From the NCBI RefSeq assembly GCF_001477625.1, contig NZ_CP013692.1, forward strand, positions 2,914,001 to 2,978,000: DNA of 64,000 nucleotides, given 5' to 3'. The notes below the pieces were generated by a model, which was not told the origin of the DNA, made no database searches, and was given only the letters and a program-made list of their open reading frames with translations. The translations under genes and the position numbers were made by a program. Below, piece by piece: positions 27,517 to 40,317 of this stretch (the stretch's first letter is position 1; every line of letters starts with the position of its first letter). The DNA is from Paucibacter sp. KCTC 42545. Lineage in GTDB: Bacteria; Pseudomonadota; Gammaproteobacteria; Burkholderiales; Burkholderiaceae_C.

Positions 27517-27651
27517 ATGACCTGGACTCAAGCCATCCCTCTGCTGGTCGTTTTTGTGGCGGTCATCGGCATCGCCGTTTGGGGCATCAGCATCGCCGCC
27601 AAGCCCGGGCTGACGCCCGAAGAGCAAGACCGGCTCATCAAGGGCGAGTGA
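27517..27651 (+). CDS. Small single-pass membrane protein, copy 2 (44 aa)
   Basis: The protein begins MTWTQAIPLLVVFVAVIGIA and ends AKPGLTPEEQDRLIKGE. It is a tandem paralogue of the gene at 27292, with the same length of membrane helix and the same tail. GGGAACGAC precedes the ATG in a context close to that of copy 1 (GGGAATACGAA), so the duplication included the ribosome site. Differences are mostly conservative, which argues that both copies are or were translated. Function is unknown; pairs of tiny membrane proteins beside restriction loci can be toxin-like or transport-associated, but nothing here decides. Confidence 0.6.
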   Translation: MTWTQAIPLLVVFVAVIGIAVWGISIAAKPGLTPEEQDRLIKGE

Positions 27652-27715
27652 TAGAGGCCGGGAAGGTGCGCTGACCGGCCCTATCAGGCCGTCCGTTCCG
27701 AACACAGCGCCTTGG

Positions 27716-30700
27716 TCAGACCCAGCTCTCGCCCAGAGCCTCCGCCTGCTTCAACACCAAGTCCACCGCATCTTCTTGAAGGTCGGGCGGGTATTTGTAC
27801 TTGCGCAAGATCCGCTTGACCATCAGCCGCAGGCTTGCGCGAACGCTCTCGCGTTGTGACCAGTCCACGCCCAGGTTTTTGCGCAGGTTCTCCGTAAGCT
27901 CGTGGGCGATCTTCTTCAGGACCTCATCGCTGAGCTCCCGTACAGCCGACTCGTTATTGGCCAGGGCGTCATAAAAACGCACCTCGTCTTCCGTCAGGCC
28001 CAAGCGCTCACCGCGCCCCGCCGCTTCACGAAACTTTTTGGCCATCTCGATCAGCTCTTCCATCACCTGCGCGGTTTCGATGGATCGGTTTTGGTATCGG
28101 CTGATCACGTTGCCAAGCAGCTCGGAGAACTTTTTCTGCTGCACGACATTGCTGGCGAACTTGGCCTTGATCTCCCCTTCCAGAAGCCGCTCCAGCAGCT
28201 CGACGGCGAGATTGCGCTCCGGCAAGCTCTTCACCTGCGCCAGGAACTCATCGTCCAACAAACCGATATTGGGCTTCTCAAGGCCCACCGCGTCGAAGAT
28301 ATCGACCACCTGATCTGACACCACCGCGTTGCTGATGATCTGCCGGATGGCATGCTCACGCTGCTCATCAGTCTTCTTCTGCTGCGAGAGTTCGCGCTTG
28401 GTCAGAATGACCTTCACGGCCTGCAAGAAGGCGACCTCCTCGCGCACCGCCTTGGCCTCGTCCAAGGTGCAGCACAAGGTGAATGCCTTGCTCATGGCTA
28501 GCGCATGGTCGGCGAACCGCTTCTTGCCGTCACGATTGCCTTCAACTTTCAAGCCTAGAACATGGTTGGCAGCGCCAGCCAGTGTCTTGTGCCCACCGGT
28601 TAAGAAGCCGCTCCAGTCATAGCCGTGCAGCATGGTGCGCAGCACGTCGAGCTTTTCTGCCAGCACGGCAAAGGCTTCATGCGCGTCCACAGTCGGTCGC
28701 CCGCGGCCTTGGCTGGCGGTGTACTCCTTCATGGCCGCCTTCAGCTCATTGCCGATGCCGATGTAGTCCACCACCAGGCCGCCCTGCTTGTCCTTGAAGA
28801 CGCGGTTCACCCGGGCGATGGCCTGCATCAGGTTGTGGCCCTTCATCGGCTTGTCCACGTACATGGTGTGCACGCAGGGCGCGTCGAAGCCGGTCAGCCA
28901 CATATCGCGCACGATCACCAACTTCAAGGGGTCGGCCGGGTCCTTGAACCGCTTTTCCAAGCGCTTCTTGACCTGGCTGCTGTAGATGTGAGGGCGCAGC
29001 AAGGCCTTGTCGCTGGCAGATCCCGTCATCACGATTTTGATGGCCCCCTGCTCGGGGTCATCGTTATGCCAGTCGGGCCGCAGCCGGATGATCTCGTTAT
29101 AGAGATGCACGCAGATATCACGGCTCATGGTGACGATCATGGCCTTGCCGCTCTGCGCGTCGTCCCTCGCCTCGAAGTGCGTCACCAAGTCGGCGGCCAC
29201 ACTCGCCACCCGGGGCTCCGCGCCGACGATGCGCTCAAGCGCTGCCCAACGACTTTTGAGCTTGGACTGGGTGCTCTCCTCTTCGTCCTCGGCCAGCTCA
29301 TCAACCTCGTCGTCAATGCTGGGCAGCTCCGACTCATTCAGGCGCAGCTTGGCCAGCCGGCTCTCGTAGTAGATGGCGACCGTGGCGCCATCTTCCTTGG
29401 CCTGCTGCATGTCGTAGACATGGATGTAGTCGCCGAACACCGCTCGGGTATCCCGATCGGTCGCCGACACCGGTGTGCCCGTGAAGGCCACAAACGTTGC
29501 GTTCGGCAGCGCGTCACGCAAGTGCTGTGCATAGCCCACCTGATACTTGGTTCGGTAACTGGCCTCGCTATCGGCGGCCAGCAAGGCCGGCGCAGCCACA
29601 TCGCTCGCGGCGTAGATGAGTTCGTTCGCAGCCACCGCTCGACCCGGGCCGCCCGTTGACGGAGCCGAACCCTTGACCTTGACCGTCTTCAACTTGGCCT
29701 CAAAGCCGTACTGCGTGCGATGCGCTTCGTCGGCGATCACAACGATATTGCGCCGGCCCGACAGCTCAGGGAAGAAGTCCTCATCCTCGCCGGGCATGAA
29801 CTTTTGGATGGTGGCGAACACTATGCCGCCCGAGGGCCGGTTGTTCAGCAGGGCACGCAGCTCCTGCCGGGTGGTGGCCTGGGCGGGCTGCTCCCGCAAC
29901 AGGTCCTGGGCCAGGCTGAACACACCGAACAGCTGGCCATCCAGGTCATTGCGGTCAGTGATCACCACTAGCGTCGGGTTCTGCATCAGCGGCTCTTGCA
30001 TCACCCGGGCCGCAAAGCACGTCATGGTGATGCTCTTGCCGCTGCCCTGGGTGTGCCAGACGACGCCGCCCTTGCCGCGGATGCTCTCGGCACTGTCGGC
30101 CCGCGACGCTTGCACCACATGTTCGATGGCAGCGCGGACGGCATGGAACTGGTGGTAGCCCGCAATCTTCTTGACCAGCCGCCCGTCATCCTCAAACAGC
30201 ACAAAGTAGCGCAAGAAGTCCAGCAGCATGGCCGGGGCCAAGGCACCCCGCACCAGGGTCTCCAGCTCATTGAACTGCCCCAGCGGGTCCAAGTCCACAC
30301 CGGTGATCGTGCGCCATTGCTGGAAGCGCTCGGCGTCGGCCGACAGCGAGCCCATGCGAGCCTCGCTGCCGTCCGATATCACCAGAATCTCATTGGTCTG
30401 GAACACATCGGGGATCTGCTCCTTGTAGGTCTGGATCTGATCAAAGGCCCGCCAGATGTCGGCCTGAATGTCAGCCGGATTCTTCAGCTCGATCAACACC
30501 AGCGGCAGACCGTTGACGAACAAGATGATGTCCGGCCGGCGGGTGTGGTGAGCGCCCTTGACGGTGAACTGATTGACCGTCCACCACTCGTTGTTGGCGG
30601 GCACGGCCCAATCCAACAGCCGCACAAAGTCGCCGCGGGTTTCGCCGTCCTTTTGGTACTGCACCGGCACGCCAGCCACCAGCAGCTTATGAAAAGCCCG

Positions 30701-30949
30701 GTTGGCCGATAGCAAAGACGGTATGCCCAGATTCAAGACCTGGTGCAGCGCGTCCTCCTGGGCCGCCGCGGGGATGCCGGGGTTCAGCTTCTGGATGGCC
30801 TGGGCCAAGCGCCCGCGCAGAATGACATGGCGGTAGTCGCTGCGCTGAGGCGAGCTGCTCTCGGGCGCGATGTTGGCGCCGTGATGATGCGCATAGCCCA
30901 CCTCGACCAACCAGGCCAGTGTTTCTTGTTCGAGTTGATCTTCAGTCAT
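27716..30949 (-). CDS. hsdR: Type I restriction enzyme, R subunit
   Basis: HsdR is the translocase/nuclease subunit that cuts unmodified DNA. The protein is 1077 aa from ATG 30949 ([19 protein letters not shown]), which has AGGGAG upstream; a GTG start at 30967 is possible. The N-terminal PD-(D/E)xK nuclease shows [10 protein letters not shown] and LVLIELKNP (about 145-165). The SF2 translocase has Walker [12 protein letters not shown] (near 300), DEAH box [11 protein letters not shown] (near 403), and [19 protein letters not shown], with the second RecA domain at [31 protein letters not shown]. The C-terminus is a DUF3387-type helical region. It is the last gene of a minus-strand operon that begins with hsdM. 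Confidence 0.96.
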   Translation of the reverse strand: MTEDQLEQETLAWLVEVGYAHHHGANIAPESSSPQRSDYRHVILRGRLAQAIQKLNPGIPAAAQEDALHQVLNLGIPSLLSANRAFHKLLVAGVPVQYQKDGETRGDFVRLLDWAVPANNEWWTVNQFTVKGAHHTRRPDIILFVNGLPLVLIELKNPADIQADIWRAFDQIQTYKEQIPDVFQTNEILVISDGSEARMGSLSADAERFQQWRTITGVDLDPLGQFNELETLVRGALAPAMLLDFLRYFVLFEDDGRLVKKIAGYHQFHAVRAAIEHVVQASRADSAESIRGKGGVVWHTQGSGKSITMTCFAARVMQEPLMQNPTLVVITDRNDLDGQLFGVFSLAQDLLREQPAQATTRQELRALLNNRPSGGIVFATIQKFMPGEDEDFFPELSGRRNIVVIADEAHRTQYGFEAKLKTVKVKGSAPSTGGPGRAVAANELIYAASDVAAPALLAADSEASYRTKYQVGYAQHLRDALPNATFVAFTGTPVSATDRDTRAVFGDYIHVYDMQQAKEDGATVAIYYESRLAKLRLNESELPSIDDEVDELAEDEEESTQSKLKSRWAALERIVGAEPRVASVAADLVTHFEARDDAQSGKAMIVTMSRDICVHLYNEIIRLRPDWHNDDPEQGAIKIVMTGSASDKALLRPHIYSSQVKKRLEKRFKDPADPLKLVIVRDMWLTGFDAPCVHTMYVDKPMKGHNLMQAIARVNRVFKDKQGGLVVDYIGIGNELKAAMKEYTASQGRGRPTVDAHEAFAVLAEKLDVLRTMLHGYDWSGFLTGGHKTLAGAANHVLGLKVEGNRDGKKRFADHALAMSKAFTLCCTLDEAKAVREEVAFLQAVKVILTKRELSQQKKTDEQREHAIRQIISNAVVSDQVVDIFDAVGLEKPNIGLLDDEFLAQVKSLPERNLAVELLERLLEGEIKAKFASNVVQQKKFSELLGNVISRYQNRSIETAQVMEELIEMAKKFREAAGRGERLGLTEDEVRFYDALANNESAVRELSDEVLKKIAHELTENLRKNLGVDWSQRESVRASLRLMVKRILRKYKYPPDLQEDAVDLVLKQAEALGESWV

Positions 30950-31104
30950 TCCTCGCTCCCTAGTCACCGGCGCCTTCTTGCCGATTTGCCTATGTGTCGA
31001 TTGAATCGACTCAATCTCTTTATATGTCGATTTTTACGATAAAAATAAACATATCAAGACAATCTGTCGATGCCAGCGACAGATGACCCTGCTATTTCCG
31101 CCCC

Positions 31105-32181
31105 TCAGCGGACCAACTCCGCAAACAGCGCATCGTTGATGTAATACATCTCTCGCCCTTGCTTGCTGGCGCGCAGCACACCCAAGCCGGCCAAAGTTTG
31201 CAGATAACTTGAAGCCGTCTGCCGTTTGGCAATGCCAGCATCGACTAAGAACTGGATCTTGGTATACGGGTGAGCAAAGATCACCTCAACCAAGTCCTTG
31301 CTATAAATGGCTGGTGCCGCTGTTTGCACCTGCCCGCGCACCACTTCCATCAGGCCGCGAATGCGTGTCACCTGCTCAAAGGTCTGCTGGGCTGTACTCT
31401 CCACGGCTAGCAGCATGAACAAGATCCAGCTCTCCCAGTCCTGTGCCTCGGTCACCCGCCGCAGCCCTTCGTAATAAGCTGGCTTGTTCGCAATGATGTA
31501 GCGCGACAAAAAAAGCACCGGGATGTCCAGAAGCCCCTGGTCCACCAGATACAGCAAATTCAAAATGCGCCCGGTGCGGCCGTTGCCATCTTCAAACGGG
31601 TGGATCGCCTCGAACTGGTAATGCATCACCGCCATCTTGACGAGCGGGTCAAGCTCATCTTGCGCATGCATGAACGATTCCAAGTTGCCCAACTTGTCGC
31701 GAATAACCGCCTCGCCCACTGGGGGTGTGTAAATCACCTCGCCACGCTCGTTCTTCAGTGCCGTGCCCGGCACCTTGCGAATGCCGAACTCCACCTCCTT
31801 GATGATCTGCACGATTTCGATGAACAGATTGGTACTCAAGGGTCGCCCCTTCAATTCGCGGAAGCCGTGATTCAAGGCCTGGCGGTAACGCAGCACTTCC
31901 TTAGTGTGCTGGTCGGTCTTGCCGTCAGCGTCGGCGTCTGCTCGGTACAACTCGTCGTTGGTGGTGACGATGTTCTCGATCTCGGATGAGAGCCGCGCCT
32001 CCTGCAGCACGATGCTGTTGATCAGGACACCCTGGTTCGGAATCTGTGCCGCCAGCCCGCGCAGATTGGCCAGCATCCGGTTGGCAGCGATGGCCTGCTT
32101 CAGCACCGCACGCGTTTCAAGCTCGGCGGCCGGCGGCAGCAGGGGCAAGTCGTTAAACGGCTGATCGCGCTCAAAGGGCAT
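31105..32181 (-). CDS. Fic-family protein adenylyltransferase
   Basis: Fic enzymes transfer AMP, or rarely another nucleotide part, from a nucleotide onto a target protein. The 358-aa protein has the usual Fic_N start MPFERDQPFNDLPLLPP, the full active motif HPFEDGNGRTGR near residue 193, and a flap segment before it. An N-terminal inhibitory motif [S/T]xxxE[G/N] is seen as SSEIEN near residue 63, so activity should be self-inhibited. A C-terminal winged-helix domain ends in GREMYYINDALFAELV. The start at 32181 has GAGGAA upstream and matches the family; a TTG at 32277 would add 32 residues. It sits between the helicase-nuclease and hsdR genes on the same strand, which suggests a back-up or alarm role in the defence operon (inference). 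Confidence 0.93.
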   Translation of the reverse strand: MPFERDQPFNDLPLLPPAAELETRAVLKQAIAANRMLANLRGLAAQIPNQGVLINSIVLQEARLSSEIENIVTTNDELYRADADADGKTDQHTKEVLRYRQALNHGFRELKGRPLSTNLFIEIVQIIKEVEFGIRKVPGTALKNERGEVIYTPPVGEAVIRDKLGNLESFMHAQDELDPLVKMAVMHYQFEAIHPFEDGNGRTGRILNLLYLVDQGLLDIPVLFLSRYIIANKPAYYEGLRRVTEAQDWESWILFMLLAVESTAQQTFEQVTRIRGLMEVVRGQVQTAAPAIYSKDLVEVIFAHPYTKIQFLVDAGIAKRQTASSYLQTLAGLGVLRASKQGREMYYINDALFAELVR

Positions 32182-32356
32182 GACTAATTCCTCTTCCAAT
32201 TGCTCAATTTTTTCCTTCACCGCCAAAGTATCGGGGAGGAGCGCCCGGCCGGCATTCTGCTTAGCCAGCGCTATCAAGCAAACCCAGTCAATTGCTCATC
32301 GCATGAAGCACTTCGCTCGTGTGTTGGCTAGCCGGTTTCGGCCTTGCCACCAAGCA

Positions 32357-35300
32357 CTAGGCAAAACTCGCGCTGGCCGCCAGCGTCACCATCATGCCAA
32401 CTCGTTCCAGCGCCCCCGCCTGAACCAGAGCCTCCAGCCGCTCCTCCACCGTGGCACCAATCTTCTGCGTGGCCCGGCCAAAGCCCAGCAGCCGAATCGC
32501 CTCTGCCACGGCATCCTCCATGCTCAGCGAGTAGCCTAAGCGCACGCTTTCCTGCAACGCGGCATCGATCTCCTCCGGGGCCACCCATTCAATCTTTTTG
32601 TCGCTGGCACTGAACAATGAGCGATCGCGGGGAACGAACTGCGCATCTCCGGGCATGTAGACAAAGTCGCCACGCGAGACGAGCCTGCCGCCGCGCACGC
32701 AGTGGTCTAGCGCCTCTTGCACCCGGGCCGTGATGCGGTTGCCTGCTCGCACGACGCCGAAGGCCTCCATCAAGCGGCGGGTCAGGTCACTGACGTGAAT
32801 CGGCGCCTCCACGTTGGCCACCCGAACCACCATCCTGCCCAAGTCGCCAACGGGCGCCAGGTGCAGCTCAAGCCCTGCGACAGGCGAAAGAGCCGCCCGG
32901 ACATAAGGCTGCGAGAACTCCACCTCGACATCGCTGCCAGCCTCGCCCCGGTCAATCACATGCTCAACAACTGCGGCATCCTTGGCCACTGCCGGCACAA
33001 CACGTCCTTCACTTGCCTTGGCCGCCTCGATGACTGCCACCACACGCTTGATTTCCTGCTGCCGGTTACGGAACCAGTCGGTGCTCCAGATACGGTGGAA
33101 GGTCCAGCCCAAGCCTTCGAGCACCCCCTGACGCAAACGGTCACGGTCACGCGCAGAACGCGAGCTGTGATACGCCGCGCCATCGCACTCAATCGCCAGC
33201 AAGTAGCGCCCGGGCTTTGCCGGATCACGTACAGCCATGTCGATGAAATAGCCCGCAGTCCCCACCTGGGGTTCGATGTCGTGCCCCAGTTCGCGCAGCG
33301 CCAGCATCACTTCGGTCTCGAACGGCGAGTCAGCGGCCTTGCCGGTCTCGTAGCTCGCCTCCAACTGGCCGGTCTCCGCGTACTTCAAGAAGTTCTTCAA
33401 GGCCCGCACACCATGTTTGGCCGAGGCGTCCAGATCCATGTCCTCCGCCTTGAAGTTGCAGAACACCCGCATGATCATCTTCGCCCGCGAGATCAGCACG
33501 TTCAGCCGGCGGTGCCCGCCCTCTTTGTTCAATGGGCCGAACTCACGCGCAATCTTGCCCGTCTCGTTGCGGCCATAGCCGATGCTGATGAAGATCGCAT
33601 CACGCTCATCGCCCTGAATGTTCTCCAGGTTCTTCACGAAGAAGGGCTCGCTGGGGTGGCGGCTGAAGAATGCCTCGGCCTGCGGCGTGCGCCTGCGAAG
33701 CAGCTCCACCTCCACATCGATCAAGTCGCGCTGGGCCGCGCTGAAAGCTGCCACGCCCAGCGACAACTGCGGCCGCTCAATCGCATGCGCCATCACCGCC
33801 TGTGCCACCGCCTTGGCCTCACCTTTATTCGTCCGGGTGCGGCCCCGGTCGTACAGGGCTTCTGGCAAGTGTTCAAAGCCGATGCCGGTGACCATGGGGT
33901 CGGTGCCGGCTGTCGGGAAGATCACCAGCTTGCTGTCATAGAACTCGGCATTAGAAACGGCGATCAAGGACTCATGGCGGCTGCGGTAATGCCAGCGCAA
34001 ATAGCGCTCCGCGCAGCCGGCCGCCTTGAACATGCTCAAGATGCTCTCGATATCGCCTGTGGTGTTGTCCTCGTCATCCACCTCCACATCGCGGCCAAAG
34101 AAGTCGGTCGGCGGCATCTGCCGCGTGTCACCCACAACTACCACCTGTCGGCCGCGCAGAATGGCGCCAAATGCATCCACCGCCTTGACCTGCGAGGCCT
34201 CGTCGAAGATCACCACGTCGAATTCAAGAATCCCCGGCGGCAAAAAGTTGGCAATCGACATCGGGCTCATCATGAACACCGGCTTGATCTGCTGGATCGC
34301 CCGCCCCGCCTTGTGAATCAACTGCCGGATCGGTAAATGCCGCTTCTTCTTGTTGAACTCGGCCCGCAGCACGCCCATCTCACCCGGCTGATTCAAGTTT
34401 GGCTTGGCGGCCCAGACCTTGGCGGCCAGCTTCGTCTGGGCATGGCGCAGCGAAGCCTTATCCAGCTCGCGGAACCGTGCAATCCGGTGCTCATGCTGAA
34501 TCCGGTCGAAATGTTGCAGCGTCGGGTTCTCCGCGTAAACGCTTTGCAGCAAGCCTGAATACCAGCTCAGCGCCAGCAAGGCGCCCAGTTGATCCGGCTG
34601 CTCGCACACCGAGGCCTGCGCCACAAACTGGGCCATCTCTTCTTTGCGCAGTTGCTCCGCAAGGGCATTGAAGCGCCCCATATGCCGCAGCGTGCCCAAG
34701 CCGCTTTGCCACTGGGTCAGCTGTTCACCCAAACGCGCCAAGGGCGTGGTCAACAAGTCCTGCCCGCCAGCCAACTGCGACACACCCAAGATGCTTGAGA
34801 CCTGAGTCAGGCCAGCCTTGGTGTCGGCCATCAGGCTCTCAATCACCTGCGCCACATCGCCCAAGCCACTGGCGTCCGCATGCCCGGCCAGGAAGTCCAC
34901 GATGCCGGCCGGGATCTCGCCCTTGCCCATATCGTCATGCAGGCTCACCACCCAGCTCATCAGCCGGTCCAGCACCACCCAGTCGGACTGGCGGCCCTGC
35001 CACTGCGCACCAAACAAGGCCTGGCCCAGCGTCTCCTGCTGCAGGAACACCTTCTCATGCTGCTGGTAGGCCATCACGCCGTCCACCATCTTCAGCATGT
35101 CGGTGGCCGCCTTGGGAAGCTCACCACGAGCCAAAGACTGCAGCCGCCCCTTGGCCTGCTTGAACGTGCCTGACAGAAAGCGCCACCATTTGCTGCCATG
35201 GCTCAGCAGCACCTGGCGCACCGGCAGCAAATCTTGCTCCCAAGCCACGTCCACCAGCGCAGCATCGAACTGCTTGCGCAGCGCGGTCATCGCCTGGCCG

Positions 35301-37144
35301 GCATCAATCAGCGCCCGCAAAGCGTCGCGCCGCAGCTGCCAGTCCTGCGTTGACAGCTGAACCCCTTGCAGCCGTGGTGCCTGAGCCGCCCGCCGCGCCG
35401 CACGGCAGACCACATCAATGTCCTGGACCGTCACCGGCTGGCTCAGCATCAAACGCTGCGACAGTTCATCGGCCCGGCTCTGCAGCGTCGCCACATGCTG
35501 GAGCGACTGTTGCAGCGCGTCCGCGGCGGCGCTCTCATCCACCGGCGTGAAGAAGGTCTTGGTCGAACCCCAGAACGGGCTGCGATCAGGGCGACCCATC
35601 TCCTTCAGATGCACCTGCAGTTCCCGCATGCGTTCCTTGCGTCGCAAGAACAGCGCCTCGTTCCATGCCGCCATGGGCTTGAAGTCCAGCGGCGCCAGCG
35701 CCGGCCACTCGCGCTTGCAGCGCACATAGCGGCCCAGCACCTCCAAAAATTGCAGCCCGCTGGCGCCCACCTCACTGCTAACCACAGCGCAATAGCGGTT
35801 CAGCTCTTCCTGCACCTCGGTCAGGTTGGCGATATCTTGCTCGCCCTGATCGTTGAGCGGCCGGCCGTGGTCCAGCGAGCGCTGCAGCTCATCCAGTACC
35901 GACTTCTTCGTCGCACGCTGGCTATGCAGCTCCAGCACCGCGTCACCCAAATGGCTCTCGTCCAGGCGGCGCTTCACCACCTCCAGCGCAGCCATCTTCT
36001 CGGCCACAAACAAAACCGTCTTGTTCTGGCTGATCAGCTCGGCGATCAGGTTGGTAATGGTTTGCGACTTGCCCGTGCCCGGTGGCCCCTGGATCACCAG
36101 ATTGGAGCCCGCCCGCACCTCCAGAATCGCTTGCGTCTGGCTGCTGTCGGCATCCTTCACAAAATGCACTTCGCCGGGCGCACACACGCTGTCCACATTC
36201 ACGTCATCAGCGAAGGCTGGCTCGTCCGAGCCAAAGCCGCCCCGCAACAGGCGCCCGATCACCGCATGATTGGCGGGCGACTTCTCAGCCGGCCAGCTCT
36301 GCGGGTCCAGGTCCTTGAACATCAGGAACTTGCCGAAGGAGAAAAAGCCCAGCACCAACTCGTTCGCCTGCACCTGCCAGCGCTTCTGCAGCCGAACGGA
36401 TTCACCAACTGCGTTGAAGTACCGGATTAGTTCATCGGCAGGCTGCTCAGCCTCCATATCGAAGGCCGGCAAGCGGATATCAAAGTCGGCCTTCAGCTTG
36501 GCCTCAAGGGACAGGTTGACCACCAACTCGTCCCCGGTGTACTCCAGCTTGAACGGCTCTTGAGCGCTGACCCGCACCAGCCGCACAGGCACCATCACCA
36601 GCGGCGCCCGGCGCGCCTCCTCTGAGCTGTCGCTCTCATACCAGTGCAGGAAACCCAGCGCCAGATAGAGCACATTGACACCCTGCTCCTCCACATAGCT
36701 TTGCGCCTCGGAGCGCATCTTGAGCAGTTGCAAGAACAAGCGCTCTTCATCCAGCGCAGTCAGCAGCCGTACCTTGGCCGCCTTGCCGCGGGCCTTGGCC
36801 GTGGGCTCGTCAAGCGCAGCGGCAGCAGCAACGTCCAAGGCACGGGCCTGGCTCAGCTCACTCAGCAATTCCAGATCCGAGGAGCCCAGTTCCTCATCAC
36901 CCGTGTCCACGGCACCTTGGCCCTTCGCCGCCGTTGCGCCGGCACGCTTGGGCTTGGCCTCAGCAGCGAAGAAGGACAACGCCTTTTCCTCACCATACAC
37001 CGCCTCGAACACCTCGCGGGCATCTGCCTGTAGCAGAGCCAAATTCTTGGCCGTCTTCTTGAAGCTGACCAGGTTGTTGCGCAGGCCGATGTCCAGCAAC
37101 TCCTTGCGACTGGCGTGCAGTTTGGTGGCGATGTCTGAGTTCAT
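32357..37144 (-). CDS. DUF4011 / SF1 helicase / Vsr-like nuclease / DUF3320 protein (putative defence)
   Basis: This 1595-aa multidomain protein starts with a DUF4011 region (LDIGLRNNLVSFKKTAKNL, ALGFLHWYESDSSEEARRAP). Next comes an SF1/UvrD-like ATPase with Walker A GPPGTGKSQT near residue 355, DEAS Walker B in FDVVIFDEASQVKAVDAFG near 978, and later motifs GDTRQMPPT, WHYRSRHESLI, NIQGDERDAIFISIGYG and LNVLISRAK. Around 1300-1365 lies a Vsr/MTES_1575-type PD-(D/E)xK fold (LLAIECDGAAYHSSRSARDRD, GLGWTFHRIWSTDWF). The C-terminus is DUF3320. This architecture has been reported as an anti-phage protein (recalled as 'hhe' in the Gao et al. 2020 set). It is inserted between hsdS and hsdR. Confidence 0.92.
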   Translation of the reverse strand: MNSDIATKLHASRKELLDIGLRNNLVSFKKTAKNLALLQADAREVFEAVYGEEKALSFFAAEAKPKRAGATAAKGQGAVDTGDEELGSSDLELLSELSQARALDVAAAAALDEPTAKARGKAAKVRLLTALDEERLFLQLLKMRSEAQSYVEEQGVNVLYLALGFLHWYESDSSEEARRAPLVMVPVRLVRVSAQEPFKLEYTGDELVVNLSLEAKLKADFDIRLPAFDMEAEQPADELIRYFNAVGESVRLQKRWQVQANELVLGFFSFGKFLMFKDLDPQSWPAEKSPANHAVIGRLLRGGFGSDEPAFADDVNVDSVCAPGEVHFVKDADSSQTQAILEVRAGSNLVIQGPPGTGKSQTITNLIAELISQNKTVLFVAEKMAALEVVKRRLDESHLGDAVLELHSQRATKKSVLDELQRSLDHGRPLNDQGEQDIANLTEVQEELNRYCAVVSSEVGASGLQFLEVLGRYVRCKREWPALAPLDFKPMAAWNEALFLRRKERMRELQVHLKEMGRPDRSPFWGSTKTFFTPVDESAAADALQQSLQHVATLQSRADELSQRLMLSQPVTVQDIDVVCRAARRAAQAPRLQGVQLSTQDWQLRRDALRALIDAGQAMTALRKQFDAALVDVAWEQDLLPVRQVLLSHGSKWWRFLSGTFKQAKGRLQSLARGELPKAATDMLKMVDGVMAYQQHEKVFLQQETLGQALFGAQWQGRQSDWVVLDRLMSWVVSLHDDMGKGEIPAGIVDFLAGHADASGLGDVAQVIESLMADTKAGLTQVSSILGVSQLAGGQDLLTTPLARLGEQLTQWQSGLGTLRHMGRFNALAEQLRKEEMAQFVAQASVCEQPDQLGALLALSWYSGLLQSVYAENPTLQHFDRIQHEHRIARFRELDKASLRHAQTKLAAKVWAAKPNLNQPGEMGVLRAEFNKKKRHLPIRQLIHKAGRAIQQIKPVFMMSPMSIANFLPPGILEFDVVIFDEASQVKAVDAFGAILRGRQVVVVGDTRQMPPTDFFGRDVEVDDEDNTTGDIESILSMFKAAGCAERYLRWHYRSRHESLIAVSNAEFYDSKLVIFPTAGTDPMVTGIGFEHLPEALYDRGRTRTNKGEAKAVAQAVMAHAIERPQLSLGVAAFSAAQRDLIDVEVELLRRRTPQAEAFFSRHPSEPFFVKNLENIQGDERDAIFISIGYGRNETGKIAREFGPLNKEGGHRRLNVLISRAKMIMRVFCNFKAEDMDLDASAKHGVRALKNFLKYAETGQLEASYETGKAADSPFETEVMLALRELGHDIEPQVGTAGYFIDMAVRDPAKPGRYLLAIECDGAAYHSSRSARDRDRLRQGVLEGLGWTFHRIWSTDWFRNRQQEIKRVVAVIEAAKASEGRVVPAVAKDAAVVEHVIDRGEAGSDVEVEFSQPYVRAALSPVAGLELHLAPVGDLGRMVVRVANVEAPIHVSDLTRRLMEAFGVVRAGNRITARVQEALDHCVRGGRLVSRGDFVYMPGDAQFVPRDRSLFSASDKKIEWVAPEEIDAALQESVRLGYSLSMEDAVAEAIRLLGFGRATQKIGATVEERLEALVQAGALERVGMMVTLAASASFA

Positions 37145-37269
37145 CTGGAGGGTGGTGGTGAAATTGATGGAATTGGCTTGGGCGTGGGCGGCAGCTGACT
37201 TGCCCTAGTCAGCCAAGGCACAACATGGTGGCCCGGCAAGGCATCGCGCTAATGAAAGCGAGTGGCTGC

Positions 37270-38500
37270 TCAAGCGACTTCGACCTCTGTTTCAGCCAGC
37301 GGCAGTCGCAGCTGACCGGAGATCAGTCGGGGGAGGAGCGTGTCACGTAGCCTGACAAGGGTCATGGCCTGGGCGCTGTTCTCGTGAATGCGCAGCCAGA
37401 TCGGAGCAGCGACACGCTCAAAGGCTTCCCGTAGTTCAAGGGGTGGAACGAGAACTGGCAGGTCGGGAAAAGACTTCAGCGCTATCCGATTTACCGTCGC
37501 CCCTTGAATGGTGTGCTTGTCGAGCAGTCGCTGAAACGGCGCGGCTACGAACTGATGAAACCAGAAGTGAGGTGTTCCAGAATCTGCCAGCGGGCGCACC
37601 AAGGCCAAACGACGGCCTAAGCAGCAACGCAGCCCCGGGGGCACCATGGCAAAAAAGCCCAAGGTCGCTTCATAGCTAAACACGATGTCGCCGTGACGCG
37701 GGGTCACGCGCTTGGTCCATTGAGACCAGTCCGCTTCCGAAATGTGACGGACATCGCTCAGATCCAGACTGGTGCCCGTGAGATTCTTGATGCCGAGGAA
37801 TACGCCCCCCTCATGTGCCTCAGGCGGCGTCGCATGGGGCCCGTCGTAAACCCCGTGCACCATCTCACGAAGAGGTGCGAAGTGCCAGCTTTCAGGAATC
37901 TCACCGTGCTCAGTGGTCTCCGTGTCGTCAGGAAACAATGCGGCGACTGCTGCATCAAAATAGCCATGCTGCAGACTTGCCATGTTGCTGCGCACGGGGT
38001 CGAATTCCACGAACCAGGACTTGAACAGCGCCTGGGCGATGGCTTCCAGCGTGGCGTTGGTTTCGCGGAGGAGGGTGATGCGGTCGTCGATTGCGCCAAT
38101 CAAGCTGGATATGCGGCGTTGGATTGGAGGCGCTGGGACCAGAGTAGAGATGGCATTCAAAGTACCCTGGTTCAACAGGGGTTGCCCAGAGCCACTGCGC
38201 CAGTTGTTCAGGTTTAGGTGTTTGAGCAGGTAGTACAGAAATTCGGGATCGTTGTCGTCCTTGGCAGTCGCACGTATGGCGTTGTCCGTGACCCAGCAGG
38301 CTTGCTTGGAAAAGTGCACCGATCCGCAGTACGTGCCGACGCGGCCGATCACAACTGTGCGGCTAGGCGAGTTCGATTTCGCGGCCATCCCGATGCGACC
38401 GTTTGATCCGAACACCGGGAACATTGCAGCTTCGTCTCGATCTGGACTGGAGCGGCCGTTCGCGAACTGCAGCAACTCTTCAAGACGTACAGGGCGGAAG

Positions 38501-38511
<11 letters not shown>
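37270..38511 (-). CDS. hsdS: Type I restriction-modification, specificity subunit
   Basis: HsdS recognises the bipartite DNA target for both methylation and cutting. The 413-aa protein has two target-recognition domains. The first runs from [13 protein letters not shown] to [22 protein letters not shown], ending in a conserved helix. The second runs from [15 protein letters not shown] to [21 protein letters not shown], ending in the second helix. The linking segment [19 protein letters not shown] is typical of type I HsdS. The start overlaps the last 11 bp of hsdM. The target sequence cannot be predicted from sequence alone. Confidence 0.95.
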
Positions 38512-40072
<1,561 letters not shown>

Positions 40073-40317
40073 GATCGTGTTTTAGTTTTTGACAGCCGGG
40101 GTGACCGCACGCATTGGCGAGGCTACAGACCTGCAGCCCAGCCATACCAGCGCCAGATCTAGCTGACCGCATGCCGTTGCAGGATTCTAGTTCCTGTCAG
40201 CGCCCCCCCTACCCTGCTACTGATCATATCGGGCGACTTGCCATCTCCCGGGGACGACCATTCACCTACCGTCAAAGCTCTTGACGGTCTGCCGGTACAT
40301 TAAGCATTGGAGGCGCC

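Noticed and set aside
32717..36430. Several long plus-strand frames over the helicase-nuclease gene
   Set aside because: They are antisense shadows of the 1595-aa protein, with low-complexity His/Arg/Gln composition.
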